A DNA stretch of 64,000 nt from Diaphorobacter sp. HDW4A. Its GTDB lineage: Bacteria > Pseudomonadota > Gammaproteobacteria > Burkholderiales > Burkholderiaceae_C. Position numbers and translations under genes: made by a program. The notes under the pieces are model-generated. The model saw only the letters and a list, made by a program, of their open reading frames with translations. It had not been told where the DNA came from and did not search any database. Location: positions 992,001 through 1,056,000 of the forward strand of contig NZ_CP049910.1 of the NCBI RefSeq assembly GCF_011305995.1, read 5' to 3'. Shown here in pieces: positions 9,440 to 18,673 of the stretch; position 1 is the stretch's first letter; every line of letters starts with the position of its first letter.

Positions 9440-10834
9440 ATGAGCGAAACAGCGTCCCCCACGAAAACCCCCAAAGTCGGCTTCGTCAGCCTCGGATGCC
9501 CGAAGGCTTTGACCGACAGCGAATTGATCCTCACGCAACTGAGTGCCGAGGGTTATGAAACGTCCAAGACCTTCCAGGGCGCGGACCTTGTGATCGTCAA
9601 CACCTGTGGCTTCATCGATGATGCGGTCAAGGAAAGTCTGGACACCATTGGCGAGGCGCTGGCCGAGAACGGCAAGGTGATCGTCACCGGCTGTCTGGGA
9701 GCCAAGACTGGCAAGGCCGGTGGCGACAACCTGATTCGCGAGGTGCACCCTAGCGTGCTGGCCGTGACCGGGCCGCATGCCACCGACGAGGTGATGAATG
9801 CCGTGCACCAGTACCTGCCCAAGCCGCATGATCCGTTCGTTGATCTGGTGCCGGGTGCATTTGGCTCGGCTGGCATCAAGCTCACCCCCAAGCATTACGC
9901 CTACTTGAAGATCAGCGAAGGCTGTAACCACCGCTGCACGTTCTGCATCATCCCGTCGATGCGCGGCGATCTGGTGTCGCGTCCGATTGGCGATGTGCTC
10001 AAGGAAGCCAAGGCGCTGTTTGAAGGCGGGGTGAAGGAGTTGCTGGTGATCAGCCAGGACACCTCGGCCTTTGGTGTGGATGTGAAGTACCGCACCGGAT
10101 TCTGGGATGGCAAGCCCGTCAAGACGCGCATGCTGGAGCTGGTCCAGACGCTGGGAGAGATCGCCAAGCCGTATGGCGCGTGGGTGCGTCTGCACTATGT
10201 GTATCCGTATCCGAGCGTGGACGAGGTGATTCCGCTGATGGCCACGGGCGCGGTGCTGCCGTATCTGGATGTGCCACTGCAGCACAGCCACCCTGATGTG
10301 CTCAAGCGCATGAAGCGCCCCGCCAGCGGCGAGCGCAATCTGGAGCGCATCCAGCGCTGGCGCGAGATCTGCCCGGAAATCGTGATCCGCAGCACTTTCA
10401 TCGCTGGTTTTCCGGGTGAGACGGAAGAAGAATTCCAGCATCTGCTCGATTTCATCCGTGAAGCGCAGATCGACCGCGCAGGTTGCTTTGCCTACAGCGA
10501 CGTCGAAGGTGCAGCCGCCAACGAACTGCCCGGCATGCTGCCGCTGGAAGTGCGCGAGGAACGCCGCTCGCGCTTCATGGCCGTGGCTGAAGAGGTGTCG
10601 ATTGCACGCCTGCAGCGCCGCATTGGCCAGACCATGCAGGTGCTTGTGGACAAGTCCATCGCTTTGGGCAAGAAGGGCGGTGTCGGTCGTACCTATGCTG
10701 ATGCGCCCGAAATCGACGCGGTCGTGCACCTGCTGCCGCCCGAGAAGATCAGCAAGACCTACAAGGTGGGTGAGTTCACCAAGGTGCGCATTGTTGGCAC
10801 TCAAGGCCATGATCTGGTCGGACTGCCGATCTGA
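9440..10834 (+). CDS. rimO: Ribosomal protein S12 methylthiotransferase RimO
   Basis: Radical-SAM methylthiotransferase that adds a methylthio group to an aspartate of ribosomal protein S12. The 464-residue product has the UPF0004 domain with three cluster cysteines (C20 in [13 protein letters not shown]56 in NTCGF, C85 in TGCLG), the radical-SAM CxxxCxxC at C162/C166/C169 (GCNHRCTFC), and a C-terminal TRAM domain. The start ATG at 9440 lies just after the preceding stop, with a GGG-containing leader. Length and motif order are those of a normal, intact RimO. Confidence 0.96.
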   Translation: MSETASPTKTPKVGFVSLGCPKALTDSELILTQLSAEGYETSKTFQGADLVIVNTCGFIDDAVKESLDTIGEALAENGKVIVTGCLGAKTGKAGGDNLIREVHPSVLAVTGPHATDEVMNAVHQYLPKPHDPFVDLVPGAFGSAGIKLTPKHYAYLKISEGCNHRCTFCIIPSMRGDLVSRPIGDVLKEAKALFEGGVKELLVISQDTSAFGVDVKYRTGFWDGKPVKTRMLELVQTLGEIAKPYGAWVRLHYVYPYPSVDEVIPLMATGAVLPYLDVPLQHSHPDVLKRMKRPASGERNLERIQRWREICPEIVIRSTFIAGFPGETEEEFQHLLDFIREAQIDRAGCFAYSDVEGAAANELPGMLPLEVREERRSRFMAVAEEVSIARLQRRIGQTMQVLVDKSIALGKKGGVGRTYADAPEIDAVVHLLPPEKISKTYKVGEFTKVRIVGTQGHDLVGLPI

Positions 10835-10911
10835 GTTCAACCCTTGACTCGAATCAACGACCGATTGCTGGATTAGTGCCATTCTGACTCTTTCAGTGAA
10901 GGAGTCTGTGC

Positions 10912-11940
10912 ATGCAAAGCACCATGAAGGCGGCGGTCGTCCGCGAATTCGGCAAGCCACTGTCCATCGAAGAAGTACAGGTCCCGCGCCCCGACCCGGG
11001 CCATGTGCTCGTCAAGATCGAAGCATGCGGCGTCTGCCACACCGACCTGCATGCGGCCGACGGTGACTGGCCTGTCAAGCCCAATCCACCGTTCATTCCC
11101 GGCCACGAAGGCGTCGGCTACGTGGCCGCGGTGGGCGCGGGAGTCACCCATGTGAAGGAGGGCGACCGCGTCGGTGTTCCCTGGCTCTACAGCGCCTGTG
11201 GCCATTGCGAGCACTGCCTCGGGGGCTGGGAGACACTCTGCGAACAGCAGAAGAACACCGGCTATTCCGTCAACGGCGGTTTCGCGGAATACGCATTGGC
11301 CGATGCCAACTACGTCGGCCTGCTGCCCGCGAATGCCAACTTCATCCAGATCGCCCCCATCCTCTGCGCAGGCGTGACGGTCTACAAGGGCCTCAAGATG
11401 ACCGACGCCAAACCCGGCAATTGGGTGGTGATCTCCGGCATCGGCGGCCTCGGTCACATGGCAGTGCAATACGCCAAGGCCATGGGTATGAATGTGGCGG
11501 CCGTCGATGTGGACGACGCCAAGCTCCACCTCGCCAGCAGACTCGGAGCGACGGTGGTGGTCAACGCCCTCAAGCAGGACCCGGCAGCCTTCATCAAAAA
11601 GGAAATCGGCGGTGCACACGGCGCCTTGGTTACTGCTGTCTCGCCCAAGGCCTTCGAACAATCGCTGGGCATGGTGCGCCGGGGCGGCACGGTGTCGCTC
11701 GTAGGCCTGCCACCGGGCGGCTTCGAGCTGTCGATCTTCAACATGGTCCTCAACGGCGTGACTGTACGAGGCTCTATCGTCGGCTCTAGATTGGACCTGC
11801 AGGAGTCCCTCGACTTCGCGGCGCTAGGCAAGGTCGCGGCGACGGTAAGCACTGACAGGCTGGAAAACATCAACGACATCTTCAATCGCATGCGCGCCAA
11901 CACCATCGAGGGACGCGTAGTGCTGGACATGTCGGCTTGA
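10912..11940 (+). CDS. adhP: Zinc-dependent alcohol dehydrogenase (AdhP type)
   Basis: A 342-residue medium-chain alcohol dehydrogenase, NAD-dependent by family. The catalytic zinc ligands are visible (C42 in CGVCHTD, H65-E66 in GHEGVGY), as are the structural-zinc cysteines C96, C99, C102 and C110. The Rossmann motif [14 protein letters not shown] is intact. The ATG at 10912 has AAGGAG at 10899-10904. It is monocistronic and is followed by a copy of the dispersed repeat at 11992. It probably interconverts ethanol or short primary alcohols and their aldehydes. Confidence 0.92.
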   Translation: MQSTMKAAVVREFGKPLSIEEVQVPRPDPGHVLVKIEACGVCHTDLHAADGDWPVKPNPPFIPGHEGVGYVAAVGAGVTHVKEGDRVGVPWLYSACGHCEHCLGGWETLCEQQKNTGYSVNGGFAEYALADANYVGLLPANANFIQIAPILCAGVTVYKGLKMTDAKPGNWVVISGIGGLGHMAVQYAKAMGMNVAAVDVDDAKLHLASRLGATVVVNALKQDPAAFIKKEIGGAHGALVTAVSPKAFEQSLGMVRRGGTVSLVGLPPGGFELSIFNMVLNGVTVRGSIVGSRLDLQESLDFAALGKVAATVSTDRLENINDIFNRMRANTIEGRVVLDMSA

Positions 11941-11991
11941 GGAGAAGAAGAGTGCACCAGCGGGCGCACCGGCACGAGCGAAGCGAAGTGC

Positions 11992-12172
11992 CGAACACAC
12001 CTCTTCGGGTCACTTTTGCGGCAAGCTGTTTGAGCGGAGTGATGCAGGAACGCAGCGAGTTTTACCGCAGGTATTGAAAGCGCGTTTTGGGTTACTTTTT
12101 ACGCGCAAGCAAAAGGTGACTCCGCCGCCGGGCGGAACTTCCGGCCTCCGCCCTAAAACTACCCCGCAGAAG
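11992..12172 (+). repeat. Dispersed intergenic repeat, copy 1
   Basis: About 180 bp that matches the reverse complement of 52308-52480. Shared landmarks in order are CGAACACACCTCTTC at the left end, TTGAAAGCGCGTTT and GGTTACTTTTT with CGCGCAAGCAAAAG in the middle, GCCGCCGGGCG, and ACCCCGCAG at the right end. It fills the gap between adhP and the efp terminator and has no coding potential worth calling. Copies diverge more in the left third than in the core. Confidence 0.85.
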
Positions 12173-12175
12173 CAT

Positions 12176-12202
12176 AAAAAAAGGCCTCCACCAAGGAAGC
12201 CT
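12176..12202 (-). terminator. Rho-independent terminator for efp
   Basis: On the minus strand GGCTTCC / GGAGGCC forms a stem (one G-T wobble) with a 5-nt loop, followed by a run of seven T. Confidence 0.8.
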
Positions 12203-12216
12203 CTCATCATGAAGCA

Positions 12217-12236
12217 GGACGGGCAAGAGCCCGTCC
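12217..12236 (-). terminator. Second hairpin just after efp
   Basis: A perfect 8-bp stem (GGACGGGC / GCCCGTCC) with an AAGA loop, 11 bp beyond the efp stop. It lacks a U-run and probably stabilises the mRNA end or assists the terminator that follows. Confidence 0.5.
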
Positions 12237-12247
12237 ACACTCAAGCA

Positions 12248-12802
12248 TTACACGCGCTTGCGGTATTCACCAGTGCGTGTGTCGATTTCGATCTTGTCTT
12301 CCTGAGCCACGAACAACGGCACAGCCACTTCGAAGCCGGTGGCAATCTTGGCGGGCTTCAGAACCTTGCCCGATGTGTCGCCCTTGACGGCTGGCTCGGT
12401 CCAGGTGATCTGGCGCACCACGGAAGTGGGCAGTTCCACGGAGATGGCCTTGCCGTCGTAGAACACCACTTCGGCAGTCATGCCATCTTCGAGGTAGTTG
12501 ATGGCGTCGCCCATGTTTTCGGCTTCGACTTCGTACTGGTTGAAATCGGGGTCCATCCACACGTACATCGGGTCAGCGAAATACGAGTAGGTGCAATCCT
12601 TCTTGTCGAGGATCACGTTGTCAATCTTGTCGTCGGCCTTGAACACGTTTTCCGTGCCGAAGTTGCCGATCAGGCTCTTGAGCTTCATGCGCACGGTGGC
12701 AGCGCCGCGGCCGCCGCGTGCGTATTCTGTCTTCAGAACGACCATGGGGTCCTTCCCGTGCATGATCACATTGCCGGCGCGGATTTCTTGAGCGATTTTC
12801 AT
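12248..12802 (-). CDS. efp: Elongation factor P, Arg32 (EarP-rhamnosylated) type
   Basis: Translation factor that rescues ribosomes stalled on polyproline stretches. It is 184 residues in three beta domains. The modifiable loop reads ARGGRGAAT with Arg at position 32, not the Lys of E. coli EF-P. This is the subclass known to be rhamnosylated on Arg by EarP, which is encoded immediately upstream. I chose ATG at the complement of 12800-12802 ([11 protein letters not shown]), the family N-terminus; the longer open frame is spurious. The earP stop lies 162 bp upstream on the same strand. Confidence 0.96.
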   Translation of the reverse strand: MKIAQEIRAGNVIMHGKDPMVVLKTEYARGGRGAATVRMKLKSLIGNFGTENVFKADDKIDNVILDKKDCTYSYFADPMYVWMDPDFNQYEVEAENMGDAINYLEDGMTAEVVFYDGKAISVELPTSVVRQITWTEPAVKGDTSGKVLKPAKIATGFEVAVPLFVAQEDKIEIDTRTGEYRKRV

Positions 12803-12964
12803 AGCTTGCTTGACTGCGAGTTGGGCCGCTCCACAGGCGGGGCGGTAGGGCGAAGTCGTGATGGACTGACTGCCTGACACCCCGACGCATGGTCCGCGGC
12901 GGGACGCGCCGGCTGGGCACAAACAAGATTTGTGCAGCCTTCTGATGGCGCAAAGAATGCTATT

Positions 12965-14038
12965 TTAGCTTTTTTCTGCGACGAACCCCAACAATTGCGT
13001 CAGAAGGTCGTTTTGCACCCACAACCGGGTCCGCGCCGCCTGAACGCAGGCCTGCCATTCGGCCAGCATGGGTTTGGTGATGGCGGGTGTACTGCGGGCT
13101 TCGGGCAGTTCGTTCCAGAGCGCATGCAGCGCGCGCAGCGAGGGCGGGGCCTGCATCCAGTCGAGAAAGGCATCGAGCTTCTCGTGGTGGGCGTTGTCGT
13201 GCTGCGGGTAGATCTGCCAGACGAAAGGCTGACCGGCCCAGAGCGCGCGCACTAGCGAGTCCTCGCCACGCACGAAATTGAGGTCACAGGCCCAGAGCAT
13301 CTCGTCGAACGCGGGCTGGGTTACTGGCGCAAGAAATTGCGCGTTGCCGGGATGGGCTGGCAGCAGGGCGGCGCGGACCATGGCGCAGGCGCGGCCCGGA
13401 GTGACCAGCCATTGGGCCGTGAAGCGATGCTCTGCGAACACTTGTTTGAACGCGGGGGGCTCGTAGCAGAACAGTGAGAAGGCGGTGTCATCGTCCGTGA
13501 GGCCGTGGCGTGCCCGCCATGCGTTGCGGTCAAACGCGGCCAAGCGTGTGTTCAGGTCGGGTTCGTGCAGCAGTCCGCCGGTTTGTTCGGTGAAGCCAGG
13601 ATAGAAGAACCAGCGCGTCAATCCGGCCGCCGGGCCACTCATGATCAGCGAGGGCAGGCCGTGGCAGCGCTCCACATAGCTTTCGGCGGAGAGGTATTCG
13701 AGATTGATCCAGACCACGCTGCGCGGGTTGCCTTGCGCCTTGCGTGCGATGGCTTCGACAAAGATCGTTGGAATCTCGCAGCCGAAGGCCTCGATCACGA
13801 CATCGCCGGGGCCGTCCGCAGGTGCCTCGTGCTGCGGCCACAGATGCACGCTCACGCCCGCACTGCCCTGCGGCGCCATCCATGCGAGGGCGCTTGCGTC
13901 GTCGATGAACAGCCGCACCTGGTGCCCGCGCGCGCCCAGATCGGCAGCGAGACGCCAGCACACGCCGACGTCGCCGAAGTTGTCGATGACCTGACAGAAG
14001 ATATCCCAGCGCTTGGGAGGCTGTTGTGTTGAATTCAT
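12965..14038 (-). CDS. earP: EF-P arginine rhamnosyltransferase EarP
   Basis: GT-B-like inverting glycosyltransferase that transfers rhamnose from dTDP-rhamnose to Arg32 of EF-P. The 357-residue product has the family hallmark IFCQVIDNFGDVGVCWRLA, whose D19 and D23 correspond to the conserved catalytic/structural aspartates, and the late RGEDSLVRALWAGQPFVWQ nucleotide-sugar-binding segment. The ATG at the complement of 14036-14038 overlaps the TGA of the upstream LysR gene by 4 bp (ATGA). efp follows on the same strand, so enzyme and substrate are encoded together. Confidence 0.94.
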   Translation of the reverse strand: MNSTQQPPKRWDIFCQVIDNFGDVGVCWRLAADLGARGHQVRLFIDDASALAWMAPQGSAGVSVHLWPQHEAPADGPGDVVIEAFGCEIPTIFVEAIARKAQGNPRSVVWINLEYLSAESYVERCHGLPSLIMSGPAAGLTRWFFYPGFTEQTGGLLHEPDLNTRLAAFDRNAWRARHGLTDDDTAFSLFCYEPPAFKQVFAEHRFTAQWLVTPGRACAMVRAALLPAHPGNAQFLAPVTQPAFDEMLWACDLNFVRGEDSLVRALWAGQPFVWQIYPQHDNAHHEKLDAFLDWMQAPPSLRALHALWNELPEARSTPAITKPMLAEWQACVQAARTRLWVQNDLLTQLLGFVAEKS

Positions 14039-14952
14039 GTTTTGGACGCGGAAGGGGCTGCGTTGCCCGCACCTGCGCGCAGATGATCGACCAGCAGGCG
14101 CGCCACACCGGAGAGCGATTCGAGCGAACGCACACACAGCGAGAGCTTGCGCTTGGCCCAGGGTTCGGCAAGGGGAATGGTGCGCAGCGCGAGCGCGCCG
14201 CGATAGATCTGCGCACTGCCCAGCGGCAGCACACCCACACCCAGGCCGGCCGAAACCATCAGGCACTGCGCATCGTAGCTGGTGACCTGAATGCGCAGCT
14301 TGAGGGGGATTTCATGCTCGGCGGCGTTGCGCATCAGCAGGTTGTTGATGGCGCTGCCGGGGTGCATGCCGACGATGTCAAACGCCAGGATTTCCGCGAA
14401 CCGCAGGCTGCGCCGTCGCGCCAGAGCATGGCTAGCGGGAACCACGACGACCAGTTCGTCCTCGTGGTACGGTAAAAGCGTGACCTGTTCGCCGTAACTG
14501 CCGTGGTTGAGAATGCCCACGTCGGCCGCATTCTCGGCCACGGAATGCGCCACGCTGGTGCTGATCTGCTCCTGCAGCTGGACCTGCACCTGCGGATGCG
14601 CGGCCATGAAACTCTGCAGCTCGCCGGGCAGGAATTGGGTGATTGCCGAGATGTTGGCGACCACCCGTACCTGACCGCGCACACCCGCGCCGTAGTCGCG
14701 CATCTGAGTGGCGATGCCGTCCAGATCGTTGAGCACGCCCCGCGCGAGATTGAGCAGGGCGAAGGCCGCCGGTGTGGGCTCGGTGCCGCGATTGCTGCGG
14801 TTGAAAAGCTCCACTTGCAGCGTGTCTTCAAGCTCAGCCAGACGGCGGCTCGCGGCCGATGCGGCGATGTGCTCGCGCGCGGCGGCGCGGGCGATGGCGC
14901 TTTCTTCCATCACCGCCACGAACAGGCGCAAGGATATGGGGTCGAGTTTCAT
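14035..14952 (-). CDS. LysR-family transcriptional regulator, translationally coupled to earP
   Basis: A 305-residue LTTR with N-terminal HTH (LRLFVAVMEESAIARAAAREHIAASAASRRLAELE) and an effector domain with the usual two-lobe pattern. ATG at the complement of 14950-14952 fits the family start MKLDPISLRLF; the very long open frame continuing upstream is an artefact of high GC. It is divergent from the CoA-transferase/HMG-CoA-lyase operon at 15085, which is the likely target. The inverted repeat at 14983-15005 sits in the shared control region. Its stop overlaps the earP start, so regulator and earP may share a transcript. Confidence 0.9.
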   Translation of the reverse strand: MKLDPISLRLFVAVMEESAIARAAAREHIAASAASRRLAELEDTLQVELFNRSNRGTEPTPAAFALLNLARGVLNDLDGIATQMRDYGAGVRGQVRVVANISAITQFLPGELQSFMAAHPQVQVQLQEQISTSVAHSVAENAADVGILNHGSYGEQVTLLPYHEDELVVVVPASHALARRRSLRFAEILAFDIVGMHPGSAINNLLMRNAAEHEIPLKLRIQVTSYDAQCLMVSAGLGVGVLPLGSAQIYRGALALRTIPLAEPWAKRKLSLCVRSLESLSGVARLLVDHLRAGAGNAAPSASKT

Positions 14953-14982
14953 GAAGTGCCGATTATCGCCTTGCCGGAGCGT

Positions 14983-15005
14983 TGCCATGCCGAAATGCGA
15001 TGGCA
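14983..15005. promoter_or_regulatory. Candidate LysR operator (TGCCAT-N11-ATGGCA)
   Basis: A perfect 6-bp inverted repeat separated by 11 bp, in the 132-bp gap between a divergent LysR gene and its probable target operon. This is the expected geometry and position for an LTTR recognition site. Confidence 0.5.
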
Positions 15006-15084
15006 GCCTCGCGCATGAGCGTTTTGCACGCATGGTGAATGGCGACATTATCCGCACGAGTGACGTTGTGAATGGAGACAAACA

Positions 15085-16314
15085 ATGACTGAACAAGCCA
15101 AACTGTTGGCGACCCCGCAGCTGACGCCCTCCGCGCTGGCGGGCGTGCGCGTGGTAGAGATGGGGCAGCTCATTGCAGGCCCTTTCTGCGGCAAGACGCT
15201 GGGCGATTTCGGCGCCGAGATCATCAAGATCGAGGCCACCGTAACCGGCGATCCGCTGCGTAATTGGCGATTGCTGAAGAACGGTACTTCCGTCTGGTGG
15301 CAGGTGCAGTCGCGCAACAAGAAATCGGTGGCGCTCGATCTGCGCCAGCAGGAGGCGCAGGACATCGCCCGCAAGCTGATTGCCGAGGCCGATGTGCTGA
15401 TCGAGAACTTCCGCCCCGGAACGCTCGAGGGCTGGGGCATGTCGCCCGATGAGCTGCATGCGCTCAATCCAGCGCTGATCATTCTGCGCATCTCGGGCTA
15501 TGGCCAGACCGGTCCGTACCGCGATTTGCCGGGCTTCGGCGTGATCGGCGAGGCCATGGGCGGCCTGCGCCATCTCACGGCCGAGCCGGGCCGCGTGCCG
15601 GTGCGTGTCGGCGTGTCCATCGGCGACACGCTGGCCGCGCTGCATGGTGCTATCGGCGTGCTGATGGCGCTCTACCATCGCAAGGCGCATGGCGGCAAGG
15701 GGCAGGTGATCGACGTGGCTCTGCACGAGGCGGTGTTCAACTGCATGGAAAGCCTGATCCCCGAGTACAGCGCCTTCAGTGCCGTGCGCGAGGCTGCGGG
15801 CAGCGCGCTGCCGGGCATTGCGCCGTCCAACGCCTACCCCTGCAAGGACGGCTGGGTGCTGGTGGCCGGCAATGGAGACAGCATCTTCAAGCGGTTGATG
15901 GCGACCATCGGCAGGCAGGATCTGGCCGACGCCCCCGACCTCGCGAGCAACGCGGGCCGCGTGGCACGCATCACCGAAATTGATACGGCGATCGGTCAAT
16001 GGACGCTGGATCGCAACGTGCAGGAAGTTATGGACGCGCTGGGCGCGGCGCGCGTTCCTGCGGGCAAGGTTTATACCGCCAAGGACATTGCGGAAGATCC
16101 GCACTACAAGGCGCGCGACATGCTGCTCACGCAGGAGACGCGCGATGGCTATACGGTGACGGTGCCGGGCGTGATCCCCAAGATGTCGGGCACGCCGGGC
16201 GGCGTGCGTTCTTCTGCCCCAGGTCTCGGTGACGATACTGACGCGGTACTGGCCGAAGCGGGGCTCACCAACGAGCAGATCACGCTGCTGCGCAGCAAGG
16301 GAGTGATTCAATAA
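15085..16314 (+). CDS. CaiB/BaiF (class III) CoA-transferase
   Basis: Transfers CoA between carboxylic acids through an aspartyl-CoA anhydride. The 409-residue product has the family N-terminus VRVVEMGQLIAGPFCGKTLGDFGAEIIKIE, the motif ENFRPGTLE, and the likely catalytic aspartate D181 (VGVSIGDTLAAL). Its stop overlaps the ATG of the HMG-CoA-lyase-like gene (TAATG), so the pair is coupled. A reasonable inference is activation of a branched dicarboxylic acid (for example 3-hydroxy-3-methylglutarate or citramalate) from succinyl-CoA or acetyl-CoA, followed by lyase cleavage. The substrate is not proven by sequence. Confidence 0.9.
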   Translation: MTEQAKLLATPQLTPSALAGVRVVEMGQLIAGPFCGKTLGDFGAEIIKIEATVTGDPLRNWRLLKNGTSVWWQVQSRNKKSVALDLRQQEAQDIARKLIAEADVLIENFRPGTLEGWGMSPDELHALNPALIILRISGYGQTGPYRDLPGFGVIGEAMGGLRHLTAEPGRVPVRVGVSIGDTLAALHGAIGVLMALYHRKAHGGKGQVIDVALHEAVFNCMESLIPEYSAFSAVREAAGSALPGIAPSNAYPCKDGWVLVAGNGDSIFKRLMATIGRQDLADAPDLASNAGRVARITEIDTAIGQWTLDRNVQEVMDALGAARVPAGKVYTAKDIAEDPHYKARDMLLTQETRDGYTVTVPGVIPKMSGTPGGVRSSAPGLGDDTDAVLAEAGLTNEQITLLRSKGVIQ

Positions 16315-17306
16315 TGAGCACCGTCTGGAATGGCAACGGCACACGCATCCGCATGTGCGAAGTGGGAACACGCGATGGGCTGCAGATGGAGCAGCAATTC
16401 GTGCCAACCGAGGACAAGATTGCGCTGGTGAATGCGCTGTCGCACACGGGGCTTGCGAAGATCGAAGTGTCTTCGTTCACCTCGCCGACGGCCATCCCCG
16501 CGCTGCGCGATGCCGAGATCGTGATGCGCGAGATCGAGCGCGTGCCGAGCGTTGTCTACACCGCTCTCGTACCCAATATGCGCGGCGCGGAGCGCGCCAT
16601 CGACGCGCACACCGATGAGCTCAACCTCGTCATGTCGGTCAGCGAGACGCACAACATCGCCAACCTGCGCATGACGGGCGAGCAGTCGTTCGCCGCGCTG
16701 TCGCAGGTGATCGCGCTGGCGCAGCAGGCCGCGGTGCCGGTCAACGTGTCACTGTCCTGTGTGTTCGGTTGTCCGATGGAGGGCGACGTGCTGGAGGAGC
16801 AGGTGTTCGGCTTCGTGCAGCGCTTTGCCGATCTCGGCGTGCAGGGCATCACGCTGTGCGACACCACGGGCATGGCCTTTCCGTCGCAGGTCGCGCGCAT
16901 CACCTCGCATGCGATCAAGTGCTGGCCGAAGACTGAATTCACCCTGCATTTCCACAACACGCGCGGCATGGGGTTGTCCAATGTGCTCGCGGCCATCGAT
17001 GCCGGTGCGCGCCAGTTCGATGCATCGCTCGGCGGTCTTGGCGGCTGCCCCTACGCGCCCGGCGCGTCGGGCAATGTCTGCAGCGAAGAAATCGTTCATG
17101 CGTTGCAATGCATGGGCTACAACACCGGCGTGGATCTGGATCGGCTGATCGCCGCATCGCAAAGCCTGCCCGCGCTGATCGGCCACGATGTACCGAGCCA
17201 GATCGTCAAGGCCGGCAAGCGCTTGGACACGCATCCCGTGCCCGTCGATTTCGACACCATCCGCGAACGCGCGCTCGCACGGGATCAGCAACCGCGCGCG
17301 ATCTGA
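16314..17306 (+). CDS. Hydroxymethylglutaryl-CoA lyase-like enzyme
   Basis: DRE-TIM metallolyase that cleaves HMG-CoA to acetoacetate and acetyl-CoA, or a related hydroxyacyl-CoA. In 330 residues it shows the N-terminal metal/substrate motif EVGTRDGLQ (D21), the HFHN metal ligands in the TLHFHNTRG segment, and the flexible catalytic-cysteine loop GGLGGCPYAPGASGNV. All key residues are present. It starts inside the CoA-transferase stop and is followed 65 bp later by a Bug binding-protein gene, giving a three-gene uptake-plus-catabolism operon. Confidence 0.9.
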   Translation: MSTVWNGNGTRIRMCEVGTRDGLQMEQQFVPTEDKIALVNALSHTGLAKIEVSSFTSPTAIPALRDAEIVMREIERVPSVVYTALVPNMRGAERAIDAHTDELNLVMSVSETHNIANLRMTGEQSFAALSQVIALAQQAAVPVNVSLSCVFGCPMEGDVLEEQVFGFVQRFADLGVQGITLCDTTGMAFPSQVARITSHAIKCWPKTEFTLHFHNTRGMGLSNVLAAIDAGARQFDASLGGLGGCPYAPGASGNVCSEEIVHALQCMGYNTGVDLDRLIAASQSLPALIGHDVPSQIVKAGKRLDTHPVPVDFDTIRERALARDQQPRAI

Positions 17307-17371
17307 GCTGTAGTCTCACCTCACACTTTTTTCACTTTTCGTTCCAGCCAAAAATCAACAGGAGACAAACC

Positions 17372-18355
17372 ATGTTTTTCCAACGTCGTCCACTCGTCGC
17401 CGCGCTGGCATTGAGCTCGCTTTGCATGTTCGCCGCAGGCAGTGCCAGTGCCCAGGGCAATTATCCGAATCGCACGATCACCTTCGTCGTACCCGCAGCG
17501 GCAGGCGGCACGACCGATCTCGCGGGCCGCATGGCCGCGCAGGCGCTCGGCCCGGTCATCGGCCAGTCTGTGGTGGTGGATAACAAAGGCGGCGGCAACG
17601 GCGCCATAGCCGCCACCTTCGTCAAGCGCGCCGAACCCGACGGCTACAACCTGCTGATGCAGTACTCCGGCTACCACGTGATCACGCCACACATCACCAA
17701 GGCGCCACAGTGGGAGCAGAAGGACTTCCAGCCCGTCGCCAACATCATGTCCGCGCCGCAGATCATCGTGGTGCGCGACAGCGTGCCCGCCAAGACATTG
17801 CAGGAACTGGTCGCCTACGCCAAGACCAACCCCGGCAGGCTCAACTACGCATCGTCCGGCAATGGCTCGCTGCAGCATGTGACAGGCGCAATGCTCGAGC
17901 AGCAGGCGGGCATCAAGATGGTTCACGTCCCCTACAAAGGCACGGGCCCCGCATTGCAGGATCTGCTTGGCGGTCAGGTCGATCTGACCTTCGGCACCGC
18001 TCCACCATTCATGCCCCACATTCAGGCGGGAAAACTGCGCGTGCTCGCGGTGACTGGCAAGGAGCGCCTGCCCAGCCTGCCGAACGTACCGACCACGGCG
18101 GAAGCCGGCTTTGCGGGGGTGAATGCGACTTCGTGGTTCGGCCTGTTCGCGCCAACTGCCGTGCCCAAAGCGGTGGTCGACAAGCTCACCGCCGATCTGA
18201 AAAAGGTGGTGGAAGATCCCGCATTCCGCAAGAAGGCGGAAGAGCAGGGCGCCACAGCCGACTACCAGAACCCGCAGCAATTCGGTGAACGTGTGAAGGC
18301 CGACTACGCGAACTGGGCCAACGTGGTGAAGAGCGCAAAGATCGAAGCGGACTGA
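17372..18355 (+). CDS. Tripartite tricarboxylate transporter substrate-binding protein (Bug family)
   Basis: A 327-residue periplasmic carboxylate-binding protein. A clear Sec signal peptide (hydrophobic LVAALALSSLCMFAAG, then A-x-A before QGNYPNR) precedes the Bug core PNRTITFVVPAAAGGTTDLAGR and the VVDNKGGGNG loop. ATG 17372 has AGGAGA at 17360. No TctA/TctB membrane genes are nearby, so it must use components encoded elsewhere or act as a sensor. Context suggests it binds the acid consumed by the upstream CoA-transferase and lyase. Confidence 0.9.
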   Translation: MFFQRRPLVAALALSSLCMFAAGSASAQGNYPNRTITFVVPAAAGGTTDLAGRMAAQALGPVIGQSVVVDNKGGGNGAIAATFVKRAEPDGYNLLMQYSGYHVITPHITKAPQWEQKDFQPVANIMSAPQIIVVRDSVPAKTLQELVAYAKTNPGRLNYASSGNGSLQHVTGAMLEQQAGIKMVHVPYKGTGPALQDLLGGQVDLTFGTAPPFMPHIQAGKLRVLAVTGKERLPSLPNVPTTAEAGFAGVNATSWFGLFAPTAVPKAVVDKLTADLKKVVEDPAFRKKAEEQGATADYQNPQQFGERVKADYANWANVVKSAKIEAD

Positions 18356-18392
18356 TCGTCTGATTGAGCCTGCTCAGGCAGGTCGTTGAAGA

Positions 18393-18426
18393 AAAATGGC
18401 CTTGCGCGAAAGCCCGAGGCCATTTT
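18393..18426 (+). terminator. Terminator after the CoA-transferase/lyase/Bug operon
   Basis: A 10-bp stem (AAAATGGCCT / AGGCCATTTT) with a 14-nt loop, ending in TTTTCTTT. It lies 38 bp after the Bug stop. Confidence 0.8.
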
Positions 18427-18484
18427 CTTTGAGATCTTTGTGGATGCTTTTGCGGCCGAGATGCGGCGGCAGGGCAGAAACGAC

Positions 18485-18512
18485 AAAGCCTCTTGATTTC
18501 TCAAGAGGCTTT
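18485..18512. terminator. Terminator downstream of tRNA-His
   Basis: A perfect 12-bp inverted repeat (AAAGCCTCTTGA / TCAAGAGGCTTT) with loop TTTC, just beyond the 3' end of the minus-strand tRNA-His gene. Confidence 0.8.
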
Positions 18513-18519
18513 GGGTATT

Positions 18520-18596
18520 TGGGGTGGCTGATGGGGCTCGAACCCACGACAACAGGAATCACAATCCTGGACTCTACCAACTGAGCTACAGCCACC
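18520..18596 (-). tRNA. tRNA-His (GTG), CCA encoded
   Basis: On the minus strand the sequence folds as a complete cloverleaf: acceptor GTGGCTG/CAGCCAC with the extra G(-1) typical of tRNA-His, D-arm with AGCTCAGTTGG, anticodon stem CAGGA/TCCTG around the loop TTGTGAT (anticodon GTG), T-arm GTTCGAGC, and an encoded CCA at 18520-18522. Confidence 0.97.
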
Positions 18597-18673
18597 GTAG
18601 TGCAGACTTGAATTATAACGCGATATTTCAGTCTGTTTTGAGAACTTCGAAGTTTTTTATTGCTTTGATGAAA

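Noticed and set aside
14035..16407. 790-codon minus-strand ORF extending LysR upstream
   Set aside because: Only the first 305 codons from 14952 resemble LysR; the upstream part is antisense to a CoA-transferase.
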